From Shouchella shacheensis (GTDB taxonomy: Bacteria > Bacillota > Bacilli > Bacillales > Bacillaceae_D), in NCBI RefSeq assembly GCF_001484965.1, contig NZ_KQ947393.1:386234-450233 (forward strand): 64,000 nt of DNA, given 5' to 3'. The position numbers and the translations under genes are program-made. The notes beneath the pieces were generated by a model, which did not search any database, was not told the DNA's origin, and saw only the letters and a list, made by a program, of their open reading frames with translations. Shown here one piece after another: positions 36,272-44,242 of the stretch. Positions within the stretch are counted from its first letter, which is position 1; each line of letters opens with the position of its first letter.

Positions 36272-36961
36272 ATGAGCTCAGGAAATATACTGATCATTGA
36301 AGATGAAAAGAAAATTGCTCGTCTTATTCAATTGGAACTCGGCCATGAAGGATATGAAACGGATGTAGCCTCCACGGGAATCGAAGGCTTGGAAAAATTT
36401 AAATCGGGGAGATGGAACCTAGTATTGCTAGATGTGATGCTTCCAGAGCTAAGCGGAATGGAAGTGTTAAGAAGGATTCGCTCTTCGGAAAACCAAACCC
36501 CTGTCATTCTTTTAACCGCTCGAGATTCTTTGCCTGATAAAGTCAGCGGGCTTGATTTAGGAGCGAACGATTACATAACAAAGCCTTTTGAAATCGAAGA
36601 GCTGCTTGCGAGAATACGAGCATGCCTGCGAATGAACCAGTTCTATACCGAAAAGAAAGAAGATGAATCTTTCATGATGGGGGATCTAACCGTCAACGAA
36701 AAAACACGGGAAGTCATCAGGGGTAGCACGCACATTGAGCTAACGCCAAGAGAGTTTGATTTGTTGGTTTTTCTCCTCCACCACAAAAATCAAGTCTTGA
36801 ACCGGGAACAAATCATTGAGAGGGTGTGGGGCTTTGATTATTACGGAGAGACCAATGTCGTTGATGTGTATATACGCTATTTACGTAAAAAAATAGACGC
36901 ACCGTTCCCTACCTCCTACATTCACACGATTCGCGGAGTGGGCTATACAATGAGGGAGTAG
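36272..36961 (+). CDS. ykoG: OmpR-family response regulator, YkoG-like
   Basis: Response regulator of 229 residues: acidic pair near 10-12, phospho-acceptor D54 (VLLDVMLPELSG), T82, K104 (ITKPFEIEE); winged helix from about 130 with IELTPREFDLLVFLLHHKNQVLNREQI and IHTIRGVGYTM. It sits 4 nt before a kinase gene and is followed by two PepSY-protein genes, an arrangement like ykoG-ykoH-ykoI-ykoJ of B. subtilis. The likely targets are those PepSY genes, whose upstream regions share 11-bp-spaced direct repeats. Confidence 0.87.
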   Translation: MSSGNILIIEDEKKIARLIQLELGHEGYETDVASTGIEGLEKFKSGRWNLVLLDVMLPELSGMEVLRRIRSSENQTPVILLTARDSLPDKVSGLDLGANDYITKPFEIEELLARIRACLRMNQFYTEKKEDESFMMGDLTVNEKTREVIRGSTHIELTPREFDLLVFLLHHKNQVLNREQIIERVWGFDYYGETNVVDVYIRYLRKKIDAPFPTSYIHTIRGVGYTMRE

Positions 36962-36965
36962 GTCA

Positions 36966-38318
36966 ATGAATATTAAGAACCGCATTACCCTGTTTTCTAC
37001 TGTTTGGCTGCTAATCATCCTTCTGGTAACGAACGGATCGATCTACTTTGTCTTCCAGCAAATCCAGAGAGAGAATGCGCTTGAGAGAATTGAAATGCAA
37101 ATGAACAGCATGATTGAAGCCATTCAAGAGTCTCCTGAAGAGGTAGAGATACAACCATTGCTAAGGGCTTACCTTCCTTCAGACTCCATGATTCGCGTGA
37201 TTTCAGAGAAAAGAGAGGAGCCTTTCTTTAGGACGCCAAGCCCGTTTGAGGAACTGCCAATGGAGTTTCACCCAAACGAGCGATCTGAGCTAAAGACATA
37301 CAATGGCCACCTATACACCGTTGCCTATCACCCCATCATATGGGAAAACGGAGAGGTCGTTTCTTTGGAATTAACCGAGGAACAATCTTCGATTCAAAAT
37401 ACGATGAGGGTCTTGCAAATTGTTTTGACGGTGGCGACCCTTGTTATCTTCATTCCTTCGTTTCTGGGAGGGCGAGTTTTAAGTAGGCTCATCTTGAACC
37501 CGATTCGTTCAATGATTCAAACGATGGAAGAAATTCAAAAGCGTGGCACCTTCAAGAAGATTCATATTGAGCCAACGACCAATGATGAATTAACGAAAAT
37601 GGCCACAACCTTCAATCATATGATGGATCTGCTTGAAGCGAACTATAAAAAACAAGAGCAGTTTGTCTCAGACGCGTCTCATGAACTGAAAACGCCCCTA
37701 ACCGTAATTGAAAGCTACGCCAAAATGCTTAAACGGTGGGGCAAACAAAAGCCTGAAGTTTTGGAAGAAGCCATTGAGGCCATTCACGCCGAGTCACTTA
37801 GAATGAGGGAGCTAACGACGCAGATGCTTCAACTAGCCAAAGATCAATCCCAGTTTGACCTTAATTATGAAAGGGTCGATGTCATTGGCCTTTCAAAAGA
37901 GGCGGGACGAAACATGCAAAATGCCTATCATCGTGTCATCCATGTTCTTTCAGAGCAAGAAGAACTGCCAATTGAAGGTGACCCGCAAAAATTAAAACAA
38001 GTGCTATTTATCTTATTGGATAATGCGATCAAGTATAGCAACGAAGAAATCACCATTGTCATTTCCGCTACAGCTTCTTCTGTGAAAATCGCCGTTAAAG
38101 ACAAAGGGATAGGCATCCCTGTCGACGATCTTGAAAAAGTGTACGACCGTTTTTATCGGGTCGATAAAGCTAGAAGTCGTGAAACAGGCGGATCTGGATT
38201 AGGACTGTCGATTGCGAGGCGCATCGCCCATGCTCATCACGGAGGAGTTGAACTAACGAGCGAAGAAGGAAACGGTACAACCGCAACGCTTGAACTCCCA
38301 AAGCACCCACAATATTAA
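36966..38318 (+). CDS. ykoH: sensor histidine kinase, YkoH-like
   Basis: Sensor kinase of 450 residues: membrane helix 1 (about 8-30), an external sensor of about 115 residues, membrane helix 2 (about 148-170), HAMP (170-225), H box SDASHELKTPLT with H239, N box LFILLDNAIKYSNEE, G1 KDKGIGIP, F box YDRFYRVDKARSRE, G2 GGSGLGLSI. Signal unknown; neighbouring secreted PepSY proteins could modulate sensing or be outputs. RBS agggagtag, 4 nt after the regulator stop. Confidence 0.87.
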   Translation: MNIKNRITLFSTVWLLIILLVTNGSIYFVFQQIQRENALERIEMQMNSMIEAIQESPEEVEIQPLLRAYLPSDSMIRVISEKREEPFFRTPSPFEELPMEFHPNERSELKTYNGHLYTVAYHPIIWENGEVVSLELTEEQSSIQNTMRVLQIVLTVATLVIFIPSFLGGRVLSRLILNPIRSMIQTMEEIQKRGTFKKIHIEPTTNDELTKMATTFNHMMDLLEANYKKQEQFVSDASHELKTPLTVIESYAKMLKRWGKQKPEVLEEAIEAIHAESLRMRELTTQMLQLAKDQSQFDLNYERVDVIGLSKEAGRNMQNAYHRVIHVLSEQEELPIEGDPQKLKQVLFILLDNAIKYSNEEITIVISATASSVKIAVKDKGIGIPVDDLEKVYDRFYRVDKARSRETGGSGLGLSIARRIAHAHHGGVELTSEEGNGTTATLELPKHPQY

Positions 38319-38330
38319 CTTCTCACTGAT

Positions 38331-38359
38331 TTTTAATGTTCTTCTTCAGTTCTTTTAAC
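38331..38359 (+). promoter_or_regulatory. three 11-bp direct repeats (candidate YkoG operator) before PepSY gene 1
   Basis: TTTTAAT-gttc, TTCTTCA-gttc, TTTTAAC: three heptamers with an 11-nt period, the spacing used by OmpR/PhoB-type dimers. It ends 31 nt before the ATG. The same arrangement is repeated at 39172. Confidence 0.55.
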
Positions 38360-38390
38360 CATCGCATGCGAAAATAGCAAGGAGGGAGGA

Positions 38391-39107
38391 ATGACCTTGA
38401 GGAAAAAAGCGATTTGGATAGTAGGAACAGTGGTGGTAGTCATTCTCATTGCCTTCGGGACCACTCAGTATGTGCTGGGTGATAACGATTCGCTTTTAAC
38501 CGAGCAAGAAATGAGGCAAATTGTGGATTCGAAATACTCGGGAGAAATCGTCTCTTCAGAACTGACACATGCCAATGGCAGTGCGCATTATAAGGTCGTT
38601 GTCAAAGAAGAAACGGGGACTTACGCACTTTTAGCAGATGCTTCTACTGGGAAGATCGAGCAATTGAATGTAGATGAAGAAGCCCCAGCTGAGGAGCAAG
38701 AAGAGGAGCCGATCACAGAAAAGGAAGCGGAGCAAATCGCTACTGAGGAACAAGCGGGTGCTGTGCAATCCTCTGAGTTAGACGAAGAAAAACAGCGCTA
38801 TACCGTCATCGTCGAAAACGAGGGGAAAGCATACTCCATTGAGATTGATTCGGTGGCAGGGACAGTTGGCGATACAAAGGAAATCACGAACTCTGATGAT
38901 TCATCTCCAGCGACTCAGTTATCCCCGGACGAGGCTACCGAAATCGCGTTATCAACGTTCAATGGAATCGTAACAGACATTGATCTTGACGAAGAGGACG
39001 GTGTCCTGTTGTATGAAGTTGACATCGAAACCGACAGCGAAGAAGCAGAAATACTCGTCAATGCCTTTACGGGAGAAGTCATCAGCATTGCCGTTGAAGC
39101 GGATTAA
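38391..39107 (+). CDS. membrane-anchored protein with three PepSY domains
   Basis: Acidic protein of 238 residues. An N-terminal signal anchor (about 7-27, IWIVGTVVVVILIAFGTTQYV) is followed by three PepSY-like repeats starting near 38 (TEQEMRQIVDSKY), 108 (TEKEAEQIATEE) and 177 (SPDEATEIALSTF), each ending in a (L/I)..(D/N)A.TG(K/E) beta turn. PepSY modules are thought to inhibit or assist exported peptidases or sensors. Strong RBS aaggaggga. Its acidity fits an extracytoplasmic protein. Confidence 0.8.
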   Translation: MTLRKKAIWIVGTVVVVILIAFGTTQYVLGDNDSLLTEQEMRQIVDSKYSGEIVSSELTHANGSAHYKVVVKEETGTYALLADASTGKIEQLNVDEEAPAEEQEEEPITEKEAEQIATEEQAGAVQSSELDEEKQRYTVIVENEGKAYSIEIDSVAGTVGDTKEITNSDDSSPATQLSPDEATEIALSTFNGIVTDIDLDEEDGVLLYEVDIETDSEEAEILVNAFTGEVISIAVEAD

Positions 39108-39110
39108 ATG

Positions 39111-39140
39111 GAATGCTCTTATACAGGGCATTCTTTTTTT
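39111..39140 (+). terminator. intrinsic terminator after PepSY gene 1
   Basis: GAATGCTC pairs with GGGCATTC, followed by T7. Confidence 0.88.
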
Positions 39141-39171
39141 ATGAGCAGTTCCTCGTCCATTCCTCATCGTT

Positions 39172-39200
39172 TTCTAATCTTCTTTTCCTTTTGTTTTAAT
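39172..39200 (+). promoter_or_regulatory. three 11-bp direct repeats (candidate YkoG operator) before PepSY gene 2
   Basis: TTCTAAT-cttc, TTTTCCT-tttg, TTTTAAT at 11-nt period. First and third repeats match those at 38331 with identical 22-nt spacing. It ends 48 nt before the ATG. Confidence 0.55.
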
Positions 39201-39248
39201 TTCCTTGGCATACACTGAAACCATATCTAAAACAAGGAGGTTATTCGA

Positions 39249-39785
39249 ATGAAAAAGGTAAAAACAGTGATCGCAGCAGCAGTAGTAGCCGGAGGCATCG
39301 GCGTGAGTGCCTATGCTCTCCAGGATGACACGGCACTGGCCGAGGAAACCAAAGAAATCGACAGCCCTGCCGTTACGATTGAAGAAGCAAAAGACATTGC
39401 CTTAAAAAAGACAGAGGGCGGTTCCATTAAGGAAGCAGAGGTAGACGAAGATGATGGTGTGGAAACATACGAAATCGAGGTTCATAAGGATGGCAAAGAA
39501 TATGACCTGGATATCCTGAAAGAATCGGGCGAAATCGTGAAATCTAAAGAAGACGACAGAGATGACGATGACAGCGAGCAACCCTCTAAGGGAAACATTT
39601 CTATGGAGGAAGCGATCAACATTGCATTAAACGAAGTAGCCGGAACTGTAAAGGAAGTGGAGCTTGATAAAGATGATGGCGTCTATGTGTATGAGATCGA
39701 AATTGACGCTGATGCCCATGAAGAAGCTGAAGTAGAGATTGATGCGGCAACAGGAAACGTATTGGAAGTCGACATCGATGATTAA
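39249..39785 (+). CDS. secreted protein with two PepSY domains
   Basis: A protein of 178 residues with an N-terminal signal peptide (KKVKTVIAAAVVAGGIGVSAYA, probable cleavage after about residue 23-32) and two PepSY repeats (about 45-100, TIEEAKDIALKKTEGG; about 118-178, SMEEAINIALNEVAG) joined by a very acidic linker (EDDRDDDDSEQ). Related to the preceding gene and probably a duplication of it. RBS aaggagg. Own promoter region and terminator. Confidence 0.8.
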   Translation: MKKVKTVIAAAVVAGGIGVSAYALQDDTALAEETKEIDSPAVTIEEAKDIALKKTEGGSIKEAEVDEDDGVETYEIEVHKDGKEYDLDILKESGEIVKSKEDDRDDDDSEQPSKGNISMEEAINIALNEVAGTVKEVELDKDDGVYVYEIEIDADAHEEAEVEIDAATGNVLEVDIDD

Positions 39786-39791
39786 GAAACG

Positions 39792-39826
39792 AGAAGCGCT
39801 GGTGCTAGCCAGTGCTTCTTTTTTCT
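39792..39826 (+). terminator. intrinsic terminator after PepSY gene 2
   Basis: GAAGCGCTGG pairs with CCAGTGCTTC (one mismatch), followed by T6 and then, without a gap, the ctagct end of a repeat element. Confidence 0.87.
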
Positions 39827-40066
39827 AGCTCTGGCGGGTAGAAGCTCGAGATTTTTCAGTCCTGGCCCGAAATCCAAACTCGGGATTTCCAGTCCAGGCC
39901 TTCCAAAATTCTCGCTTCTGAGCAACCCGCCTTCGCTTTTCGGTATTGTCTAGCTCCGGCAAGTAGAAGCTCGAGATTTTTCAGTCCTGGCCCGAAATCC
40001 AAAACCGGATTTCTAGTCCAGGCCTTCCAAAATTCTCGCTTCTGAGCAACCCGCCTTCGCTTTTCG
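39825..40066 (-). repeat. two tandem type A palindromic repeats in reverse orientation (locus 7)
   Basis: Units 39825-39941 and 39950-40066 on the minus strand, nearly identical, joined by the linker ggtattgt (reverse of acaatacc). The first begins immediately after the T-run of a plus-strand terminator. Orientation is flipped relative to most loci, as is the gene whose terminator it follows. Confidence 0.92.
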
Positions 40067-40278
40067 TTTTGAGTGGGCATGGCCGAGGGATCGTCAGAAT
40101 GAGTATGGACTTGTTTAACACATCCTCCCTTTACGTTAATGATTCTGTAGATTTCCTCTCAAGTATTTTATTGTCCATGCCTTATTCTTTATGTAAAAAC
40201 AAAGTTCTGCGAGCGATCATCTGCACATACCTTGTGGTAAAGATGCACCCAACCGCTATAAATACAGGTGATGAGTCA

Positions 40279-41064
40279 ATGAGGGACCATTTAAAGAAAA
40301 CGCTATGGCGTCGGGAAATGAGAACAGCAAGGAGAAAAGCCTCCGAATTAAAGGAAACAAAAAGCCTTTACTCATCACAGGGCCATTACACACCGGAACG
40401 CCAGGCTCTGCACATGGACATCCTGAAAAAAATTAGCAAAAAACCTTTTATGCCAAAGCACACCGTGAAACCGACGGCGATCTTACTCGGTGGTGGAAGT
40501 GCTACAGGAAAAACAACATTGCGAGAAAGCATTATTGAAAAAGAATGCGCGAAGAAAGGCATCCGACCTGTCACAGTGGATGCCGATGAAATCAAAGAGT
40601 ATCTTCCCGAATACACCCTACTAAAGCATACTCATCCAACCTATGCGGCTGCGCTCGTTCATAAAGAATCCCGCGATATTGCGGATATGCTATTGAAGCG
40701 CCTCTTAAGAGAGCGAAGCCATTTGGTATATGAAGGAACAATGGCCAAGGCGCGGAAGTATAAAAAACTGATCGGCAAACTGCATCGTGCTGACTATGAG
40801 GTCCACGCCTATGTTGTGGATGTTCCTGTAAAAGTAGCCAAAAAACGAGCAATCCAACGAGCAAAACAAACAGGTCGAACCATCCCCCCTCACGTCATTG
40901 AAAACACGCACAAGCTTGTACCAAGAACGTTTCAAACTATTAAAGATTCAGTTGATAGTTACCACGTATATGATAATCAAGATGGATTAACACTGATTGC
41001 CACAAACGGGTATGTTCACGCCCCGCTCTATAACCAATTCATGAAAAAGGGCGGAAAAAAATAA
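40279..41064 (+). CDS. zeta-toxin-family P-loop kinase
   Basis: A protein of 261 residues with a zeta-toxin/UDP-GlcNAc-kinase-like fold. P-loop ILLGGGSATGKTT (about 72-84), then VDADEIKEYLPEY with a catalytic Asp, HKESRDIADMLL and LVYEGTMAKA, and an Arg-rich lid (VAKKRAIQRAKQTGR). Classical zeta toxins phosphorylate UDP-GlcNAc and are held by an epsilon antitoxin; no epsilon-like gene is present. Alternatives are a housekeeping small-molecule or RNA-end kinase. Start: ATG at 40279 with a modest AGGTGA; the frame is open from 40069 but includes a repeat edge and no RBS. It is convergent with a DUF3990-like gene, 8 nt apart. Confidence 0.78.
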   Translation: MRDHLKKTLWRREMRTARRKASELKETKSLYSSQGHYTPERQALHMDILKKISKKPFMPKHTVKPTAILLGGGSATGKTTLRESIIEKECAKKGIRPVTVDADEIKEYLPEYTLLKHTHPTYAAALVHKESRDIADMLLKRLLRERSHLVYEGTMAKARKYKKLIGKLHRADYEVHAYVVDVPVKVAKKRAIQRAKQTGRTIPPHVIENTHKLVPRTFQTIKDSVDSYHVYDNQDGLTLIATNGYVHAPLYNQFMKKGGKK

Positions 41065-41072
41065 AGTTCGCT

Positions 41073-41912
41073 TCATTCCGCCCTTTGATACCTCTCAAAA
41101 TCCTCAAGCCATAATTCGTCTTGTCGAAATAAAACCGAAAAAGCCCAATACGATGGCTCTTCATGCATCATGATCGGATTGAAATTGGAAGCAATCCATG
41201 ACTTTCTTACACGTTGATTCGCTTGCTTTAACGATAACTGACCGATACTCATCACCTGATCTCGTACTTCACGTAAAAATAGAGAGGCAGCGTTGCTCCT
41301 GCTAAGTGAATGCCTCGAAGGGTGAAGGGCTGGAATAGCTGTCATTTTTTGTTCCGGTTTAAACGTGATAATTTGACTACTCGCTAAGCAGCCAATCGCC
41401 TTTGGTGTGTTTAGCGATAATTGCTCTTTCGTAGCCGAGACCTTGACGAGTTTTGAATCGGTCAAATGTCCGCCTCCAATTGGACCGTACACGTAGTCGA
41501 AGGTATGCCTTTTTCCGCTTCGACAAGCTTGAACGAATGCTTTCCAAGATTGCTCATATTGCCGCCACCTCGGTTCCAGAGGCAAAGGAAACAACCACCC
41601 GTCTAACCGCTTTAATTTTCTCAAATCAAGGCGAAAGGCCACGTAAGCGGGCTTGCTTGTGTCCGGATTTTCAAAGTACTGGGCTTTGCCCATGTTTAAT
41701 TGCTCCAATACCTGTGAAGATACTGGGGCATGCATTGCTCTGATCACTGCCCAGCTTTTAGCCTGAGAACGGTTGAAAGTCAGGTAAAAACCCTTACCAA
41801 AATCGGTTTGCCGTCTTTGCGCATTCAACCAGATGCCGTGATGTTGAATAGCCTTTGCAGCAAACAAATTGGTACCATGATAAACCGTACAGATTTCTTG
41901 ATTAGGAAACAT
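41073..41912 (-). CDS. DUF3990-like protein, possible ADP-ribosyltransferase fold
   Basis: A protein of 279 residues. The N-terminal about 160 residues show CTVYHGTNLFAAKAI (H12), GIWLNAQRRQTDFGKGFYLT (Y43) and FDYVYGPIGGGHL, the pattern I associate with DUF3990, a family I believe related to ADP-ribosyltransferases (H-Y-E/D core). The C-terminal about 110 residues (from FLREVRDQVMSIGQL) are unlike anything I recognise. Toxin, defence or signalling roles are inference. A perfect 10-bp inverted repeat precedes the start. ATG with ggagg-like GAGAGGAAAACGTCC. Confidence 0.68.
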   Translation of the reverse strand: MFPNQEICTVYHGTNLFAAKAIQHHGIWLNAQRRQTDFGKGFYLTFNRSQAKSWAVIRAMHAPVSSQVLEQLNMGKAQYFENPDTSKPAYVAFRLDLRKLKRLDGWLFPLPLEPRWRQYEQSWKAFVQACRSGKRHTFDYVYGPIGGGHLTDSKLVKVSATKEQLSLNTPKAIGCLASSQIITFKPEQKMTAIPALHPSRHSLSRSNAASLFLREVRDQVMSIGQLSLKQANQRVRKSWIASNFNPIMMHEEPSYWAFSVLFRQDELWLEDFERYQRAE

Positions 41913-41922
41913 GGACGTTTTC

Positions 41923-41958
41923 CTCTCATACTTAGTTGATCTCTGTATAGTATGAGAG
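41923..41958. promoter_or_regulatory. 10-bp inverted repeat upstream of the DUF3990-like gene
   Basis: CTCTCATACT and AGTATGAGAG, a perfect match separated by 16 nt, starting 11 nt before the ATG and overlapping a TATACA-like -10 on the minus strand. Operator or leader hairpin. Confidence 0.55.
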
Positions 41959-41993
41959 AATGCTTCCGTATGTTAAAAATCAGCTTTCACTCT

Positions 41994-42770
41994 CTACGTA
42001 CCCTTTAAACTTCGACGCGACTCTTCGTGCAAGAAGCCCTGCTCCTTTAGAAACGCATCCATATGAGGACGCTTACGCACACCTGTATAGCTCGCCATCA
42101 TTTCCGACCAAGTGGTTTGTCGCTTGTTGTTGGTGCGCTCGACATAGTACTCATGTGTCTCCTTATCATAACGCATCAAGTCCGTCTCTTGCTGATGGTT
42201 ATACGTTTCTTCGTGAACAGCAGCACGGTGAGGAAGACGAGGTTTTTGCCCCGGGTCCTGATCTGGGTGTCCAATCGCCATCCCCATCACTGGAAACACG
42301 TATTTAGGCAGGTTTAGGACCTCACACACTTCCCCTGGATTGTTGCGAATGCCGCCAATCATGACGCCACCTAGCGAGAGCGATTCAGCCGCAAGCAGCA
42401 TATTTTGGGCAAGCAGCGCCGCATCGACAGAGGCCACGATCAGCTGCTCGGCGCCACCAACGTCGAAGCCTTCCCCATGCAGCTCACTCGCTCGCTCCTG
42501 TCTTGTGAAGTCTCCACAAATCACAAAGAAAACCGGACACTCATCGACCCAGCGCTGCCCACCCGTTAATTCAGCGAGCTTTGCTTTTCGCTCTTTATTG
42601 CGCACAGCAATAACCGAATACGCTTGAACATGATGAGAGGTCGCTGCCCACCGCGCAGCATCCGTAATGTCTTTAACCGTTTCCTCTGTGACCTCTTCCG
42701 TCGTAAATTTTCGAATTGAGCGATGTTCACTCATCACTCGCAATACTTCGTTTGAAGACAATCCAAGCAC
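41994..42770 (-). CDS. NfrA-like FMN nitroreductase
   Basis: Nitroreductase-fold flavoprotein of 258 residues. It starts HRSIRKFTTEEV (FMN-phosphate Arg/Ser), has QAYSVIAVRN, GGVMIGGIRNNP and a C-terminal extension (YDKETHEYYVERT) as in the NADPH-dependent NfrA/YcnD group. These reduce FMN, quinones, nitro compounds or disulfides under oxidative stress. GTG start with a weak RBS. Confidence 0.88.
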   Translation of the reverse strand: MLGLSSNEVLRVMSEHRSIRKFTTEEVTEETVKDITDAARWAATSHHVQAYSVIAVRNKERKAKLAELTGGQRWVDECPVFFVICGDFTRQERASELHGEGFDVGGAEQLIVASVDAALLAQNMLLAAESLSLGGVMIGGIRNNPGEVCEVLNLPKYVFPVMGMAIGHPDQDPGQKPRLPHRAAVHEETYNHQQETDLMRYDKETHEYYVERTNNKRQTTWSEMMASYTGVRKRPHMDAFLKEQGFLHEESRRSLKGT

Positions 42771-42928
42771 CCGCTTTCCATCTAAATAGTAAGTTCTATC
42801 ACTAGTTTACATTAAAAGAGTGAGATTTAATATGTACGTGCATTCCTTATTCAAAAGGCACGGATTATAAAACACTTAACGGTTGTGGAAAACTGTGGCA
42901 GAATGATAATGAAAGGAGAGAGGATACG

Positions 42929-44125
42929 TTGGCACAACCTACGCTTGATAAAGACAGGATTCAATCTTTAGACATCATGAGAGGTTTTGCACTTCTTGGC
43001 ATACTGCTTGCGAACAGCGTGATCTTTCAATATGGAATGGCTGGAACCACCTCTTTCGGTCCAGTGGCGATTGATTTGTACCCAAACGGTTCCGTTGATC
43101 GCGCCACCCACTTCATCATTCAATTGTTTGTTGATGGAAGTTTCTACACGCTTTTTTCCTTCTTGTTCGGCTACGGCATGGCTTTACAAAAGGAACGACT
43201 GCTGGCGAGAAACGTGAACTTTTCTGCGATTTACTGGCGCCGAACGATTCTCTTGCTCGTATTTGGCCTCTTGCATCTGTTTCTTCTCTGGCGCGGGGAC
43301 ATCCTTGTTGGGTACGCGCTCGCAGCGATGATTTTGTTTGTTTTCTTGCTTTTGCCGACGCGGGCCATTGGAATTGTAGCGATTGTCTGGCTTTCTCTGT
43401 TTGCCTCGACTGCCCTTCTGCCTCCGGTAGATGCAGAACTCATGACCTCTGGGTACCCGGAAGATGAAGCACAGGTGCTTGCACATGGGTCCTATGCAGA
43501 GGTCGTCCAATTTAGACTGAACAATGATCTAGGTGGAATAACAGACATTGGTTTTCCTTTTTGGATCGGTGAATCTCTTTTTCAGTTCACGACCGTCCTC
43601 GGGGTGTTCGGCATGTTTCTAGCCGGTGCGTATACAGCGCGAAAAAAATGGCTTGAGAACCCAAGCGAGCATACGAAATTGTTTGCTTACCTTCTTGTCG
43701 GTACTGGTGTGCTGGGGCTCGCCGCTAAACTGCCGCACGCGCTTTCGACTGACTATAACACACAGCTTGAGTATCTTTCGCAACTGGCAGGCGCCCCACT
43801 TGTCGCTATGTTCTATGCAACGAGCGTTGTTTTGCTGGCGAATTCGCGCGTTTTCTGGCGACTGCTCTCACCACTCGCTGTTATCGGCCGAATGGCTTTT
43901 AGCAACTACATCCTGCAGTCGCTTGTCTTCACAACGCTTTTCTACGGGTACGGGGTTGGAATGTTTGCCGAGTTGGGACTATTTTATGGGGCCTTGCTGG
44001 CACTTGCTTTTTTCGTGGTTCAAGTACTCGTAAGCAACCTTTGGTTGAGTGTGTTTCGAATTGGCCCGCTTGAGTACATCTGGCGGATGGGTACGTATTT
44101 GAGTCTCCCACGCCTTAAGCGTTAG
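42929..44125 (+). CDS. DUF418 family membrane protein
   Basis: A protein of 398 residues with about ten membrane helices. The N-terminal signature SLDIMRGFALLGILLANS and the C-terminal RMAFSNYILQSLVFTTLFYGYG (DUF418) match the YeiB/YxaH/YrkO group, related to membrane acyltransferases. Function not established. TTG start after ggagagagg. Confidence 0.87.
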   Translation: MAQPTLDKDRIQSLDIMRGFALLGILLANSVIFQYGMAGTTSFGPVAIDLYPNGSVDRATHFIIQLFVDGSFYTLFSFLFGYGMALQKERLLARNVNFSAIYWRRTILLLVFGLLHLFLLWRGDILVGYALAAMILFVFLLLPTRAIGIVAIVWLSLFASTALLPPVDAELMTSGYPEDEAQVLAHGSYAEVVQFRLNNDLGGITDIGFPFWIGESLFQFTTVLGVFGMFLAGAYTARKKWLENPSEHTKLFAYLLVGTGVLGLAAKLPHALSTDYNTQLEYLSQLAGAPLVAMFYATSVVLLANSRVFWRLLSPLAVIGRMAFSNYILQSLVFTTLFYGYGVGMFAELGLFYGALLALAFFVVQVLVSNLWLSVFRIGPLEYIWRMGTYLSLPRLKR

Positions 44126-44127
44126 AG

Positions 44128-44240
44128 GTTCACCCCCGTCGCCGAGGTTTCTTCACGCCGCGAGTATCAAGCCCGGTCATGGCTTGATACTCGCGGCGCT
44201 CCAGAACTTGTCGCTCGTGAGCGGGGCCCCTCCGCTTTTC
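44128..44240 (-). repeat. type B palindromic repeat, altered, reverse orientation (locus 8)
   Basis: Type B flanks (cgaggtttcttcacgcc; ctccagaacttgtcgctcgt) with a rebuilt centre: a perfect 18-bp stem with a 7-nt loop (44156-44198). It lies between convergent DUF418 and nagB genes, and may itself act as their terminator since no other is visible. Confidence 0.85.
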
Positions 44241-44242
44241 AG

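Noticed and set aside
40069-40278. 70-codon N-terminal extension of the zeta-like kinase
   Set aside because: The added residues look like translated spacer and start at the repeat edge; no RBS.
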